A stretch of DNA of 64,000 nt, taken from NCBI RefSeq assembly GCF_000217935.1, contig NZ_AFHI01000045.1, forward strand, positions 1 to 64,000. Direction: 5' to 3'. Within the stretch, counting starts at the first letter, position 1; the number at the start of each line of letters is the position of its first letter. A program made the translations under genes and the position numbers. Source of the DNA: Rheinheimera sp. A13L (lineage in GTDB: Bacteria; Pseudomonadota; Gammaproteobacteria; Enterobacterales; Alteromonadaceae). The notes beneath the pieces were generated by a model. The model was not told the origin of the DNA. It worked only from the letters and a program-made list of their open reading frames with translations, and made no database searches. Of the stretch, positions 9,776-20,821 are shown in pieces.

Positions 9776-11224
9776 TCAAGCTCCCTCGTTTGGTTTTAAT
9801 GCAGAAATTGCTAATTTAGTCGCCGCCAGTTGTTTGGCCAGCGCGCCTATATTGCCGGCGCCCTGAGTCAGCAGTACATCACCGTCCTGCAACACATCAG
9901 CTAAAGCTGCAGGCAAGTCGGCAGGAGTCGCCACATAAATAGGGTCCAACTGACCACGAGCGCGGATAGAGCGGCATAAACTGCGGCTATCTGCACCAGG
10001 AATAGCGGCTTCGCCTGCGGCATAGACTTCAAGCAATAACAATAAATCGACAGACGACAGCACTTTGGCGAAGTCTTCGTATAAATCACGGGTTCTGGTG
10101 TAACGGTGTGGCTGATAGGCCATCACAATACGACGCTCTGGCCAGGCGTTACGCGCTGCAGCCAGAGTGGCAGCAACTTCACTTGGATGGTGGCCATAGT
10201 CATCCACCAGCAGCACTTTACCGCGGCCTGTTTCAAACTCGCCATACTGTTCAAAACGACGGCCTATACCTTCGAATTTTTGCAGCGCAGCCAAAATAGA
10301 ATCCGTGGCTATACCTTCATCTTTTGCTACAGCAAAAGCTGCGGTCGCATTTAATGCATTGTGACGACCAGCTAAATTCAACTCAATTTGGCTGGCCACA
10401 CCTTCTTTATCGGTAATAACAAAATGGCTCTGGGTACCTGTCTGTCCGAAGTCGCTGATCACATAATCCGCATCTTCGCTAAAACCATAGGTAATGACAA
10501 AACGGCCAATTTGTGGGATCAGCTCGCGCACTACAGCATCGTCGATACACATCACAGCGACACCATAAAATGGCAGGTTATGGCAAAACTCCAGATAGGT
10601 GGCTTTCATTTTTTCAAAGTCACCCTGATAGGTTTCCATATGATCAGGTTCAATATTGGTGATCACCGAAGCCATAGGCTGCAAGTGCAGGAAAGAGGCG
10701 TCGCTCTCGTCCGCTTCAGCAATTAAATAGCGACCAGCGCCTAAACGGGCATTGGTACCCGCAGAATTCAGTAAACCACCAATCACAAAAGTAGGATCAG
10801 TGCCCGCTTCCGCAAAAATAGAAGCTATTAGGCTGGTCGTTGTGGTTTTACCGTGGGTACCGGCAATAGCGATGCCATGGCGAAAACGCATCAGTTCAGC
10901 CAGCATTTCAGCACGGCGCACTACCGGAATACGGTGTTCTATCGCTGCAGCTACTTCAGGGTTATCGGTTTTAATAGCGCTGGAGACAACAACCACACTG
11001 GCGCCTTCGATGTTTTCGGCCTTATGACCAATCACAATACAAGCACCTAATGAGCTTAAACGGTCGACCACAGGGTTTGGCGCTATATCAGAACCTGAAA
11101 CTTTATAACCTTCATTGACTAATACTTCGGCAATACCACCCATACCAGCGCCGCCGATGCCCACAAAGTGGATCCGCTCGACACGGCGCATAGCATTTTT
11201 CTTTTGTTGTTTTGTATTGCTCAT
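9776..11224 (-). CDS. murC: UDP-N-acetylmuramate--L-alanine ligase
   Basis: Adds L-Ala to UDP-MurNAc, the first amino acid of the peptidoglycan stem. 482 aa (E. coli 491). The N-terminal Rossmann motif is [17 protein letters not shown], the ATP loop is [12 protein letters not shown], and the Mur-ligase signature [10 protein letters not shown] and the HRYTRTRDL segment are intact. The ATG at 11224 overlaps the end of murG by 4 bp, and ddlB follows after 3 bp. Confidence 0.97.
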   Translation of the reverse strand: MSNTKQQKKNAMRRVERIHFVGIGGAGMGGIAEVLVNEGYKVSGSDIAPNPVVDRLSSLGACIVIGHKAENIEGASVVVVSSAIKTDNPEVAAAIEHRIPVVRRAEMLAELMRFRHGIAIAGTHGKTTTTSLIASIFAEAGTDPTFVIGGLLNSAGTNARLGAGRYLIAEADESDASFLHLQPMASVITNIEPDHMETYQGDFEKMKATYLEFCHNLPFYGVAVMCIDDAVVRELIPQIGRFVITYGFSEDADYVISDFGQTGTQSHFVITDKEGVASQIELNLAGRHNALNATAAFAVAKDEGIATDSILAALQKFEGIGRRFEQYGEFETGRGKVLLVDDYGHHPSEVAATLAAARNAWPERRIVMAYQPHRYTRTRDLYEDFAKVLSSVDLLLLLEVYAAGEAAIPGADSRSLCRSIRARGQLDPIYVATPADLPAALADVLQDGDVLLTQGAGNIGALAKQLAATKLAISALKPNEGA

Positions 11225-12336
11225 TTAGTCTTACCTGTTACTTCACCACAGACTCTTACAACTTGTTCTGCGGCATCATCTATTGCTGTTCTGCGGGCAT
11301 TATTTGCCAAATGACGCAGTGCACTTTTGTCCTGTAACCAGGACTGGAGTAAAGGCAACAAAGCACCTTTACTGAATTCGTTTTGTGGCAGCAAGACTGC
11401 CCCTTGTTTTTGCACTAACCAGCTGGCATTGGCCGTCTGGTGATCATCAATAGCGGATGGCAAAGGCACAAAAACTGCCGCCACACCTGCACAAGCCACT
11501 TCAGAGACGGTTAAAGCACCGGCACGACAAATCACTAAGTCAGCCCAGGTATAAGCCGCAGCCATATCTTCAATAAAAGCACTGGCACTGGCTGCTAATT
11601 CAGGTAAAGCGGCATAAGCCTGCTGCACCTGAAGCTCCATGTTTTTACCGGTTTGATGCCGTATTTCCAGCGCACCAGTATTGGCAGCCTGAGCAAAAAT
11701 GCCAGGTAACTGTTGGTTAAACACCTGAGCACCTAAACTGCCACCTACCACTAATACTTTTAAGCTTTCACCTGGCGCCTGCAGTTGCTTTTGTGTCGAC
11801 ACAGCCAGTACTTCAGCACGCACCGGATTGCCTACCACCACTCTGTCTTTGCGATCAGCAAAAGCTTGCGGAAAAGCCACCAAGACCTTATTGGCAATAC
11901 GGGCTAATAACCTGTTGGTGGTGCCAGCTACTGCATTTTGCTCATGCACTATTAAAGGCTTGCCCGCTAACCATGCAGCTAAACCACCTGGACCACTGGC
12001 ATAACCACCAAAACCTAACACCAAATCAGGGTTCAGTTGCTTGACTAAAGCACGGGCCTGACTGATGGAGCGCCATAACATCAGCGGCGCTTTGATCAAG
12101 CTTTTTAAACCTTTGCCACGTAAACCGGCCACAGCAATGCTATGAAACGGAAAACCAAACTGCGGCACTAAGGTCGCTTCCATGCGGTCGGCGGTACCCA
12201 GCCAATGAATGCTCCAGCCTTGTTGCTTCAACAGTTCAGCCACAGCTTTAGCAGGAAAAATATGACCACCAGTGCCACCCGCCATAATCAGCGCCGTTTT
12301 CTGCTTTTGGTCTGCAGTCTGAATCAGCTCAGGCAT
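11221..12336 (-). CDS. murG: MurG, lipid II synthase GlcNAc transferase
   Basis: Peripheral inner-membrane GT28 transferase adding GlcNAc to lipid I. The start at 12336 ([14 protein letters not shown]) follows a GGAGG about 5 nt upstream; the frame is open to 12357 but that ATG lies before the Shine-Dalgarno. This gives 371 aa, longer than E. coli (355) because of an N-terminal extension of about 15 residues before [15 protein letters not shown]. Other motifs: [11 protein letters not shown] and the UDP-GlcNAc region [11 protein letters not shown]. The start overlaps the ftsW stop by 8 bp and the end overlaps murC by 4 bp. Confidence 0.96.
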   Translation of the reverse strand: MPELIQTADQKQKTALIMAGGTGGHIFPAKAVAELLKQQGWSIHWLGTADRMEATLVPQFGFPFHSIAVAGLRGKGLKSLIKAPLMLWRSISQARALVKQLNPDLVLGFGGYASGPGGLAAWLAGKPLIVHEQNAVAGTTNRLLARIANKVLVAFPQAFADRKDRVVVGNPVRAEVLAVSTQKQLQAPGESLKVLVVGGSLGAQVFNQQLPGIFAQAANTGALEIRHQTGKNMELQVQQAYAALPELAASASAFIEDMAAAYTWADLVICRAGALTVSEVACAGVAAVFVPLPSAIDDHQTANASWLVQKQGAVLLPQNEFSKGALLPLLQSWLQDKSALRHLANNARRTAIDDAAEQVVRVCGEVTGKTK

Positions 12337-13528
12337 GAGGACCTCCGCTAATGGCATGTCGACCTTTCAATCGCACTTCAAAATCAATTCGCAGTAACAA
12401 AGCTGCGGCCACCATCATAATAATTAAGCTACTGCCGCCCGAACTGATAAAAGGCAAAGTTAAACCTTTGGTTGGCAGCACGCCGCTTGCTACACCTACA
12501 TTGACGCAGGTTTGAAAACCTATCCAAATCGCCAGTGCATAAGCTAAAAAGCCATGAAAACTCATGCCCTTAAACAAAGCTTTGTTACCAATCCATAAAG
12601 CGCGGCTGACCAGTAAAAACAGCAGGCTCAAAATGACAAAAACACCCACCAAGCCGGTTTCTTCTGCAATCACAGCAAAAATAAAGTCGGTATGAGCTTC
12701 TGGTAAATATTCCAACTTTTGTACGCTGTTGCCGAGGCCCTGCCCAAACCAGCTACCACGGCCAAAAGCCATCAGCGATTGGGTCAACTGATAGCCGTTA
12801 CCAAAAGGATCAGCCCATGGATCTAAAAAGGAGGTGACACGACGCCAACGGTATTCGCTGTACACAATCAACACACCAATAGCGGCTAAACCTGTGAAAA
12901 TTAAACAGAAAAACTGCCATAACTTAGCACCGGCCAAAAACAGCAACACTACCGCAGTGGCAAACATCACAATCACTGTGCCCAGGTCAGGTTGCATCAA
13001 CAGCAAGACCGCCAACACAAACAAAACAATCAGTGGTTTGATAAAACCCTTAATGTTTTCCCGTACTTCCTCATGGCGACGCACCAGATAACTGGCCAGA
13101 TAAACAAAAAAGAACAATTTGGCGGGCTCAGCCGCCTGAATATTAAAAGGACCAAGCGCCAGCCAGCGGGTTGAACCATTGACGTTGCGACCAAACAGCA
13201 ACACAGCGATCAGCAATGCCAGCGCCAGCATCAGCAATAAAATATTGGTATTGTGCCACCAGGAGACAGGTACATTCAGCACCACATAAGAGGCCCCTAA
13301 ACCGATCACCAGGTACACCAGATGACGGATAGTGAAATGCAACGGGTTACCAAATAAACGCTCAGCCACAGGCACTGAAGCACTGGTCACCATAATAATG
13401 CCAACGCAGATCACCAGCGCCAGCAACACCAGAAACAACTTGTCGTAGCTGTTGGCTTCATCACGTTGCCACCACAAAGCAATGGCTTCGCTGGGTGAAG
13501 GCATAAGGTTCATCAGCATTTGCTTCAT
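12329..13528 (-). CDS. ftsW: FtsW, septal peptidoglycan glycosyltransferase (SEDS)
   Basis: SEDS-family polytopic membrane enzyme polymerising lipid II with FtsI at the septum. The ATG at 13528 shares ATGA with the murD stop and has AAGGTG upstream; a GTG at 13534 would add two residues. 399 aa with about ten membrane segments. Conserved SEDS stretches: NGSTRWLALGPFNIQAAEPAK, QPDLGTVIVM, GNGYQLTQSL, LPEAHTDFIFAVIAEE and KGLTLPFISSGGSSL. The C-terminus extends into the murG ribosome-binding site. Confidence 0.96.
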   Translation of the reverse strand: MKQMLMNLMPSPSEAIALWWQRDEANSYDKLFLVLLALVICVGIIMVTSASVPVAERLFGNPLHFTIRHLVYLVIGLGASYVVLNVPVSWWHNTNILLLMLALALLIAVLLFGRNVNGSTRWLALGPFNIQAAEPAKLFFFVYLASYLVRRHEEVRENIKGFIKPLIVLFVLAVLLLMQPDLGTVIVMFATAVVLLFLAGAKLWQFFCLIFTGLAAIGVLIVYSEYRWRRVTSFLDPWADPFGNGYQLTQSLMAFGRGSWFGQGLGNSVQKLEYLPEAHTDFIFAVIAEETGLVGVFVILSLLFLLVSRALWIGNKALFKGMSFHGFLAYALAIWIGFQTCVNVGVASGVLPTKGLTLPFISSGGSSLIIMMVAAALLLRIDFEVRLKGRHAISGGPHA

Positions 13529-14850
13529 AACCACACCTTCTGCACAGCGGCAGCAAATTGCTGGCCACGGTCTTCGTAATTTTTAAACATATCCAGGCTG
13601 GCACAGGCAGGTGATAACAACACCAGATCCCCTGCTGTTGCTAACTGAGCAGCTGTTTTTACTGCGGCTATTAAATCTTTCACTTCAAAGCTTCCTGCTT
13701 TGAGTGCAGCAATAGCGGGACCGTCCTGACCTAAGGTAATTAAATGATCCACGTCACGATTCAGTACTGTGGCCAATTCACTGAAATCAGCGCCTTTGCC
13801 ATCCCCACCCGCTATTAAAATCAGTTGACCTGTCACTTCGGCACGTAAACCGGCAATAGCAGCTAAAGTGGCTCCTACATTAGTGGCTTTGGAATCATTA
13901 ACCCAGCGCACGGCTTTATGATCCAGCACTAACTGACAGCGGTGTGGTAAAGAGGTAAAGGTTTTTAATGCATCAATTAAACCACTGCGGCAGGCACCAG
14001 CGGCTAAAGCTAAAGCGCAACTGGCCAGAGCATTAAACTGGTTATGCAGACCCACTATGGTCATGTCTCGTGCTGGCATTAAAGGCTCGCCAGCAACCAG
14101 CAACCAGCTTTCGCCCTTATGCTGCACGACACCGTAGTCTGTACCCGCTAAATCAATAGCCAGAGCAGGAACTGCAGCTTTTGGTGTGGTTAACTCATCG
14201 GTTTTATTGTAAATCGCCAGATCAGTGCCCTGATACACCCTTTGCTTGGAAGCAGCGTAAGCGGCCATAGTACCGTATCTGTCCATATGATCTTCAGTCA
14301 CATTTAAAATACAGGCGGCTTTGCTTCGTAAAGAATGAGTGGTATCCAACTGGAAGCTTGATAGCTCCAGCACAAAGACGTCGGCGTCGCTTTGCAGTGC
14401 ATCCAGAATAGGTAAACCAATATTGCCTGCAGCCACAGCTCGTAAGCCGGAGCATTGCAGCATATGGGCAGTTAAACTGGTGACAGTGGATTTACCATTG
14501 GCGCCGGTAATGGCCAGCACTGGCTTCTGGTTTTGCAGTGCAAACAGCTCTACATCACCAATCAACAAGGCCCCCTGAGCTAAAGCAAAACGTATAGCAG
14601 GATGTTTAGGATCTAAGCCTGGGCTGACTACTAACACATCCATATGAGCTAAACGATTTGCGTCCAGTTCACCTAAATAAATACCGTCCACTTTGTCTGC
14701 CGGAATTTGATCCAGTCCTGACACTTTTAAGCGGGTATCCATCAGTACTGGTTTCACGCCTTGTTTCAGCAAAAAGCGCACTGTGGCCAGACCTGAAAGG
14801 CCTAGTCCTATCACAGCAACACGTTTTCCCTGGAACAACTTAGCGTTCAT
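13525..14850 (-). CDS. murD: UDP-N-acetylmuramoylalanine--D-glutamate ligase
   Basis: Adds D-Glu to the stem peptide. 441 aa (E. coli 438). The N-terminal domain begins VAVIGLGLSGLATVRFL, the ATP loop is AITGANGKSTVTS, then NVTEDHMDRYG and the C-terminal SPACASLDMFKNYEDRG. Intact with no odd residues. It sits 3 bp after mraY and shares an ATGA overlap with ftsW. Confidence 0.97.
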   Translation of the reverse strand: MNAKLFQGKRVAVIGLGLSGLATVRFLLKQGVKPVLMDTRLKVSGLDQIPADKVDGIYLGELDANRLAHMDVLVVSPGLDPKHPAIRFALAQGALLIGDVELFALQNQKPVLAITGANGKSTVTSLTAHMLQCSGLRAVAAGNIGLPILDALQSDADVFVLELSSFQLDTTHSLRSKAACILNVTEDHMDRYGTMAAYAASKQRVYQGTDLAIYNKTDELTTPKAAVPALAIDLAGTDYGVVQHKGESWLLVAGEPLMPARDMTIVGLHNQFNALASCALALAAGACRSGLIDALKTFTSLPHRCQLVLDHKAVRWVNDSKATNVGATLAAIAGLRAEVTGQLILIAGGDGKGADFSELATVLNRDVDHLITLGQDGPAIAALKAGSFEVKDLIAAVKTAAQLATAGDLVLLSPACASLDMFKNYEDRGQQFAAAVQKVWL

Positions 14851-14853
14851 TTT

Positions 14854-15936
14854 TTATCTCAGTTTTAAAGTAGCTAAACCAATCAGCACAAAAATGACTG
14901 ACAAAATCCAGAACCGCACAATAACGCGGGGCTCAGGCCAACCTTTTAATTCGTAATGGTGGTGAATAGGTGCCATGCGGAAAATACGCTGACCACGCAG
15001 TTTGTACGAACCTACCTGCAAAATTACAGAGACAGTTTCCATCACAAACACGCCGCCCATAATAAAGAGCACTATTTCCTGACGGACTAAAATGGCAATC
15101 ACACCTAATACAGCACCTAAAGCTAAAGAACCTACATCCCCCATAAAAACCTGAGCCGGATAGGTATTAAACCAAAGGAAACCAAGACCTGCTCCGACCA
15201 AAGCAGCACAAACCACCACCAGTTCACTGGCATGAGGCAAATAAGGGATATTCAGGTAGTTGGCAAAATTTACGTTACCGCTGGCATAGGCAATAATGGC
15301 AAAAGCAAAAGCCACCATAATGGTTGGCACTATGGCTAAACCATCTAAACCGTCAGTTAAGTTCACCGCGTTGCTGGTACCGACCAGCACGAAGTAACAC
15401 AAAGCAATGTAGATAAAACCCAGCTGTGGCAGTACATCTTTAATAAAGGGCACGACTAAACTGGTTTCAACCGGGCGTTCAGCTGTGGCATACAGAAAAA
15501 AGGCGATAGCAATGGCAAACAAGGATTGCCAGAAGTATTTCCATTTGGCGATTAAACCTTTTGGATCTTTGCGAACCACTTTGCGGTAGTCGTCAATAAA
15601 ACCAATCCAGCCAAAGCTTATCAGCGTAAAAATCACCACCCAGACGTATTTATTGCCAAGGTCAGCCCACAGCAGAATACTGGCCAACACCGAACCTAAG
15701 ATCAGCAAACCACCCATAGTAGGGGTGCCTTTTTTCGAGAAGTGACTTTGTGGGCCATCATCCCGTACCGTCTGACCAATTTGCAGTTGCTGTAACTTGG
15801 CGATCAGCTTGGGGCCAAAATACAAGCTCAGCATTAAGGCCGTTAAAATACCCAGAATAGACCTGAAAGTCAGGTAACTGAATACGTTAAAAGCATTGAT
15901 ATATTGAGTTAAATACTCGGCTAACCACACTAACAT
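14854..15936 (-). CDS. mraY: MraY, phospho-MurNAc-pentapeptide transferase
   Basis: Ten-helix membrane enzyme making lipid I from UDP-MurNAc-pentapeptide and undecaprenyl phosphate. The ATG at 15936 ([19 protein letters not shown]) lies 6 nt after AGGAG and gives 360 aa, exactly the E. coli length; the longer open frame to 15957 is inside murF. Signatures: [23 protein letters not shown] (catalytic DD), [14 protein letters not shown] and [16 protein letters not shown] (HHH). The start overlaps the murF end by 7 bp. Confidence 0.97.
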   Translation of the reverse strand: MLVWLAEYLTQYINAFNVFSYLTFRSILGILTALMLSLYFGPKLIAKLQQLQIGQTVRDDGPQSHFSKKGTPTMGGLLILGSVLASILLWADLGNKYVWVVIFTLISFGWIGFIDDYRKVVRKDPKGLIAKWKYFWQSLFAIAIAFFLYATAERPVETSLVVPFIKDVLPQLGFIYIALCYFVLVGTSNAVNLTDGLDGLAIVPTIMVAFAFAIIAYASGNVNFANYLNIPYLPHASELVVVCAALVGAGLGFLWFNTYPAQVFMGDVGSLALGAVLGVIAILVRQEIVLFIMGGVFVMETVSVILQVGSYKLRGQRIFRMAPIHHHYELKGWPEPRVIVRFWILSVIFVLIGLATLKLR

Positions 15937-17306
15937 GAGCTGATCTCCTGCTGACATCTTTCTAGCAAGTCCTGCACGACCAATTCCATTTTTGCGCTAC
16001 GCGAACCTTTGACCAGTACTGTGCTACTCGACTGTTCATCAAGGATCGGGCTTAACTTTTGGATCAGTTGCTGACGGGAACTAAAATGGGCCCCTTGGCC
16101 GTTAAATAAATCACTGGCGCTCTGTGATAACACACCCAAGGTGAATAACAGATTAATTCCCTTTTGTTTGGCGTATAAACCTACTTCTTCATGGTACAAA
16201 CGGGCATCAGCGCCCAGTTCACCCATATCGCCAAACACCAGTACTCTGAAACCAGGATAAGTCGCTAACAAATCGATAGCCGCCTTAGTGGATTCAGAGT
16301 TCGCGTTGTAGGTATCGTCAATCAGCCGTAATTTGTCGCTGGCCTGCGTAACATTAATCCGGCCTTTGACCGGTTTCATCGCCGCTAAACCTAATTGCAC
16401 ATCGGTCAGGCTGGCGCCTAAGGCTAAAGTCGCAGCTGCTGCGGCTAAAGCATTGGCCACGTTGTGTTTTCCTGGCAAAACCAGCTGAATAAAAATACGG
16501 CCTTGTGGGCAGACTAAGTCAAAACTGGCGCAACCCTGCTCATTCAGCACTATATGTTCAGCGGTAAAATCGGCGGCCTGAGTGCTGCTAAAGGTCAACA
16601 CAGTTTTATTCTGCAAACGTTTTAACCAGTAATCGGAAAATTCGCTGTCCAGCGGCACTATAGCAACCCCAGCAGGGCCTAAAGAGCCATAAATTTCGCC
16701 TTTAGCGCGAGCTACACCAAACAAATCACCAAAACCTTCCAGATGGGCTGCCGCCACATTGGTGATAATAGAGACCTCAGGTTTGACTAAAGAGGAGGTA
16801 TAAGCAATTTCACCTAAATGATTGGCGCCCAGTTCCATCACAGCGTACTGATGCTGCTCTGTTAAACGCAATAAAGTGAGAGGTGCGCCTATATCGTTAT
16901 TAAAGTTACCGGCAGTCGCCAGCACATTACCAATACGATCCAAAATGGCGGCCATCATCTCTTTGACCGTGGTTTTACCCACACTGCCGGTCACAGCCAC
17001 AGACTTCGGATTGACTTTTTGCTTTACGGCTGCACCTAAAGCACCTAAAGCTAACCGACAGTCCGCCACAATAATTTGCGGTACCGCCAGATCCAGCTGC
17101 TGCTCCACAATCAAAGCGACAGCGCCATTTCTGACTACATCGGAAGCAAACTGATGACCATCAAAATTCGGGCCTTTTAAAGCAATAAACAAGTCGCCCT
17201 GATTAATATTGCGGCTGTCTGTGCTGACGCTCTGAATTTGAATATCAGCACCAATCAGCTGTCCCTGCACTAGCTGTGCTATTTCTTTTGTTTGTAAAGG
17301 GATCAT
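15930..17306 (-). CDS. murF: UDP-MurNAc-tripeptide--D-alanyl-D-alanine ligase
   Basis: Adds the D-Ala-D-Ala made by DdlB to the UDP-MurNAc-tripeptide. 458 aa (E. coli 452). Motifs: the N-terminal substrate loop [19 protein letters not shown], the P-loop [26 protein letters not shown] and FGDMGELG. The ATG overlaps the murE stop by 4 bp; the 3' end overlaps mraY. Confidence 0.97.
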   Translation of the reverse strand: MIPLQTKEIAQLVQGQLIGADIQIQSVSTDSRNINQGDLFIALKGPNFDGHQFASDVVRNGAVALIVEQQLDLAVPQIIVADCRLALGALGAAVKQKVNPKSVAVTGSVGKTTVKEMMAAILDRIGNVLATAGNFNNDIGAPLTLLRLTEQHQYAVMELGANHLGEIAYTSSLVKPEVSIITNVAAAHLEGFGDLFGVARAKGEIYGSLGPAGVAIVPLDSEFSDYWLKRLQNKTVLTFSSTQAADFTAEHIVLNEQGCASFDLVCPQGRIFIQLVLPGKHNVANALAAAAATLALGASLTDVQLGLAAMKPVKGRINVTQASDKLRLIDDTYNANSESTKAAIDLLATYPGFRVLVFGDMGELGADARLYHEEVGLYAKQKGINLLFTLGVLSQSASDLFNGQGAHFSSRQQLIQKLSPILDEQSSSTVLVKGSRSAKMELVVQDLLERCQQEISSC

Positions 17307-18772
17307 AACGCAGTCTCCGTTACCAGTTGTCGAACAAAAGCACGTTCGTCATATGGCAAAACTTCATGGCCAATGATTTGATAATCTTCATGGCCTTTAC
17401 CGGCGATCAACACCAGATCACCAGCTTTGGCTTGTTCTAAAGCTGTACGTATTGCCGTTTTACGGTCGGTGATTAGCTGATACTGGCCTGCAGTGCAGCC
17501 TGCCGCTATATCCAGACAAATCGCTTTCACATCTTCAGTGCGTGGATTGTCAGCAGTAATAATCAGTTGATCGGCTAAACGTTCGGCTATAGCGCCCATT
17601 AAAGGTCGTTTGCCTTTATCACGGTCACCACCACAACCAAAGACCACCCAAAGCTGGCCCTGACAATGGTTGCGAACTGCGATTAATGTTTGCTCCAGCG
17701 CGTCTGGTGTATGGGCGTAATCCACCACAGCCATCACCTTGCGGCCTGGTTGATAAAATTGTTCGATGCGACCCGGCACACTGCTAAGCTTCTCTGCTGC
17801 CACAACTAAAGTGTCAAAGCTATGACCCAGCTGCAACATAGCACCCATGGCCGCCAAAACGTTTTGAATATTAAATTCACCCAGCACTTTCAGCTGCAAC
17901 TGCTGTTGGCCTAAATGGCTGCTTAAACGGAACTGATAACCCAAAGGGGTAATTTCCAGCTGGTCGTAGGCTAAATAGTCGCTATAGCCCGCACAGTCTG
18001 TTAACTGACCATAAGCCAATACAGGCAGAGTGCAGTCAGCAGCCAACTGACGACCAAAGTCATCCGATACATTAATCACAGCTTTTTTGGCTAAAGCAGC
18101 TTTAAACAGCAAGGCCTTGGCTTCGCCGTACGCCTGCATAGTGCCGTGATAATCCAGATGATCGCGGGTTAAATTGGTAAACACAGCCACTTCAAACTGC
18201 AAACCAGCTACACGCTGTTGCACTAGGGCATGAGAGGACACTTCCATCGCCACCAAAGCACAGCCTTTGTCGGCTTCGGTAGCAAGAATACGGTGAATAT
18301 CCACCAGATGAGGTGTAGTGTTATTCAGTGGCGTCAGGCTGCGGTAATCGCCATAACCCAAAGTGCCAATCACAGCGGCTTGTTGCTCTGATAACACAGC
18401 CAACTGATTGACAAAAATTGCAGTGCTGGATTTACCGTTGGTGCCGGTAATACCCAGCAATTGTTGCGCTTGGTGCGGATAAAAAGCAGCAGCCAAGGCT
18501 GGCAACAATTGAACTAAATCAGGTGCAACCACAATACGTTGATCATTCAGCGCAGGCTGGGTATCGGTCAACACCAGCGCAGCACCGGCAGCTAATGCCT
18601 TTTCAATAAACTGATTGCCATGAGTCTTAGTGCCAGGCAAAGCTAAAAACACATCACCGTTTTGTACTTCCAGACTATTGATGCGTAAATTCTGTAACGG
18701 CAAAGCTGCCACAGCAGTGGGCAGGTCAATTGCAAAAGGTGTCAGCCATAGCTGAAGTGAGTTAGCCGGCAT
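17303..18772 (-). CDS. murE: MurE, UDP-MurNAc-tripeptide synthetase (meso-DAP adding)
   Basis: Adds meso-diaminopimelate to UDP-MurNAc-L-Ala-D-Glu. The ATG at 18772 (MPANSLQLWL) follows GAGGTG and overlaps the ftsI stop by 11 bp; the frame is open to 18823 but that part lies inside ftsI. 489 aa, near the usual 495. Motifs: P-loop GITGTNGKSSTA, FTNLTRDHLDYHG, and the DAP-specificity signature TADNPRTED (DNPR), which predicts DAP rather than Lys. GKGHEDYQ is intact. Confidence 0.96.
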   Translation of the reverse strand: MPANSLQLWLTPFAIDLPTAVAALPLQNLRINSLEVQNGDVFLALPGTKTHGNQFIEKALAAGAALVLTDTQPALNDQRIVVAPDLVQLLPALAAAFYPHQAQQLLGITGTNGKSSTAIFVNQLAVLSEQQAAVIGTLGYGDYRSLTPLNNTTPHLVDIHRILATEADKGCALVAMEVSSHALVQQRVAGLQFEVAVFTNLTRDHLDYHGTMQAYGEAKALLFKAALAKKAVINVSDDFGRQLAADCTLPVLAYGQLTDCAGYSDYLAYDQLEITPLGYQFRLSSHLGQQQLQLKVLGEFNIQNVLAAMGAMLQLGHSFDTLVVAAEKLSSVPGRIEQFYQPGRKVMAVVDYAHTPDALEQTLIAVRNHCQGQLWVVFGCGGDRDKGKRPLMGAIAERLADQLIITADNPRTEDVKAICLDIAAGCTAGQYQLITDRKTAIRTALEQAKAGDLVLIAGKGHEDYQIIGHEVLPYDERAFVRQLVTETAL

Positions 18773-20516
18773 TGGGCACCTCACTGATTTTGCTGATACG
18801 GCTGTCGTTGGCATCAGGCGCAATGTTCAGTAACTGCATCGCAGCACCCGACACAGCAGAGAACACAGGAGCAGCAACTTCGCCGCCGTAATAATAATCA
18901 CCGCTTGGTTCGTTGATAATAACCACTACTGCAATACGAGGGTCAGAAATTGGCGCTACCCCAGCAAAGGAGCCAATATAGTCATCGCTGTAACCACGGA
19001 TACCAGCTTTTTTTGCAGTGCCGGTTTTACCACCTACACGATAACCTGGTACCGCGGCTCTTTTAGCGCTGCCACCCGGGCCAACCACAGCTTCTAACAT
19101 AGCGACCATATTGTCGGCATGCTCTTCGCTGATCACCCGCTCACCTTGTGGTTTTTTTGTGGTTTTAAAAATAGATAATGGGTAAGCCACACCACCATTA
19201 GCGATGGTGGCGTAAATACGGGCCAGCTGCACTGCATTAACCGTAAAGCTATAACCAAAAGAAACAGTAGCTAAAGCGTGTTCACCCCAGCGGCGTTGTT
19301 CACGTAATACACCAGAAGTTTCGCCAGTCAGGCCTAAACCTGTTTCTGAACCCACGCCCATCTTGTAATACATATCAAGGAATTTGTCGGTAGGCATACC
19401 TAAAGCTAAACGGGTGACCCCTATGTTACTGGACTTGCGCATAATACCAGTCAGGTCCAGATCACCATACCCATTGACATCACGCACCAGGCGGCCGCCA
19501 ATACGCACAGGGCCATAGCCTGTAGAAATAACAGTATCCATAGTGGCAGTGCCATTTTCCAATGCGGCTAAAACAGGCAAAGGTTTAATAGTGGAACCTG
19601 GTTCAAAGGTGTCTGTGATAGCACGATTGCGGTATCTGTTGCTGTCACTGTTTTTTCTGTTGTTTGGGTTATACGAAGGTGCGTTGGCCAGGGCCAGTAC
19701 TTCACCATTGTGTACGTCAACCACCACTACAGAACCTGAAGTAGCACCAAACTGCATCACAGCTTTTTTCAGTTCACGGTAAGCCACCGCCTGAATACGC
19801 TGGTCGATACTCAGTTGAATATTGTTCGACGCCTGACCTTCAGTGTGTGACAAGACTTCAACTTCACGGCCTTTGGCATCTTTGCGGATGGTTTTTAACG
19901 CAGGTTTGCCGGTTAAAACGTCGTTAAACTGACGTTCAATACCTTCCATGCCCTGATCATCCACATTGGTAAAACCTAACAAGTGGGCAGTCACTTCACC
20001 AGCCGGATAATAACGGCGGGACTCTTCCTGAAAGGCAATTCCCGGAATTTTTAACTGTCTGATGTAATCTACAGTGGCAGGACTGGCCTGACGTTGCAGA
20101 TAAACAAAACGTTTGGAATCATCGGCACCAATTTTGTCCGACAGTTGCTGCGGGCTGATTTGCAGCATGTCAGCCAGCGCATGCCAGCGACGTTCTTCAA
20201 TTTTATGTCTGTTACGCAGTATCAGTTGTGGATCGGCCCAAATCGATTTGACCGGCACACTGACCGCCAACTCTTCGCCGTTACGGTCTAAAATCATGCC
20301 ACGCATCGCGGCGTCAGCTTTTACCCTGAGTGAGCGCATATCACCTTGTTCGAGCAGCATTTCAGGCTCCAGCACCTGTAAATAAGCCGCTCGGATAATC
20401 AGAGCGCTGAACACCGCAAACAAAGACACTATTACAAAAGCAAAACGCCAACTGATGACAGTCGGCTGTTGATTCTTTTTCGCCTGCTTTCTAGGTGCTG
20501 CTGGTTTCTTTATCAT
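18762..20516 (-). CDS. ftsI: FtsI (PBP3), septal peptidoglycan transpeptidase
   Basis: Class B penicillin-binding protein of the divisome. The ATG at 20516 ([14 protein letters not shown]) shares ATGA with the ftsL stop and gives 584 aa (E. coli 588); the frame is open further upstream inside ftsL. A basic cytoplasmic tail is followed by one membrane helix (about 26-46, FAFVIVSLFAVFSALIIRAA), a PBP dimer domain, and a transpeptidase domain with FEPGSTIKP (catalytic SxxK), SSN (RKSSNIGV) and KTGTAKKAG (KTG box). No FtsI deviations were seen. Confidence 0.96.
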   Translation of the reverse strand: MIKKPAAPRKQAKKNQQPTVISWRFAFVIVSLFAVFSALIIRAAYLQVLEPEMLLEQGDMRSLRVKADAAMRGMILDRNGEELAVSVPVKSIWADPQLILRNRHKIEERRWHALADMLQISPQQLSDKIGADDSKRFVYLQRQASPATVDYIRQLKIPGIAFQEESRRYYPAGEVTAHLLGFTNVDDQGMEGIERQFNDVLTGKPALKTIRKDAKGREVEVLSHTEGQASNNIQLSIDQRIQAVAYRELKKAVMQFGATSGSVVVVDVHNGEVLALANAPSYNPNNRKNSDSNRYRNRAITDTFEPGSTIKPLPVLAALENGTATMDTVISTGYGPVRIGGRLVRDVNGYGDLDLTGIMRKSSNIGVTRLALGMPTDKFLDMYYKMGVGSETGLGLTGETSGVLREQRRWGEHALATVSFGYSFTVNAVQLARIYATIANGGVAYPLSIFKTTKKPQGERVISEEHADNMVAMLEAVVGPGGSAKRAAVPGYRVGGKTGTAKKAGIRGYSDDYIGSFAGVAPISDPRIAVVVIINEPSGDYYYGGEVAAPVFSAVSGAAMQLLNIAPDANDSRISKISEVPNAG

Positions 20517-20821
20517 GGCTGCTGCACCACCACATCTTGTGGGCCACTGGGCCTGACCATATTGAGTTTGGTCGATGCCAGCTCTTCCACCCTGCTGTGC
20601 TCGGACAATGCCCTTTGTTCCAGCAACAAATTGCGCCACTCCATTTCCAGGGTGTCGCGATGTTGCAGTATTTTATCCTCGTACATTGTCAGTTGGCGGT
20701 TCATATGAGTGAACTCCACCACAGCCAGGGCTGAACCTAAACAACACAGCATCAGCACAAGCAGAAACTTGTGCTGCCAGATATCGCTGATGATCAGACG
20801 GTTCAGTTTGATGGCGCTCAT
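20513..20821 (-). CDS. ftsL: FtsL, cell division protein
   Basis: Small bitopic protein (102 aa) that forms the FtsQLB complex. Membrane helix about 18-36 ([19 protein letters not shown]), then a periplasmic coiled coil ([20 protein letters not shown]) and a C-terminal segment with [17 protein letters not shown] typical of FtsL. The ATG overlaps the rsmH stop by 4 bp and the stop overlaps the ftsI start (ATGA). Confidence 0.93.
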   Translation of the reverse strand: MSAIKLNRLIISDIWQHKFLLVLMLCCLGSALAVVEFTHMNRQLTMYEDKILQHRDTLEMEWRNLLLEQRALSEHSRVEELASTKLNMVRPSGPQDVVVQQP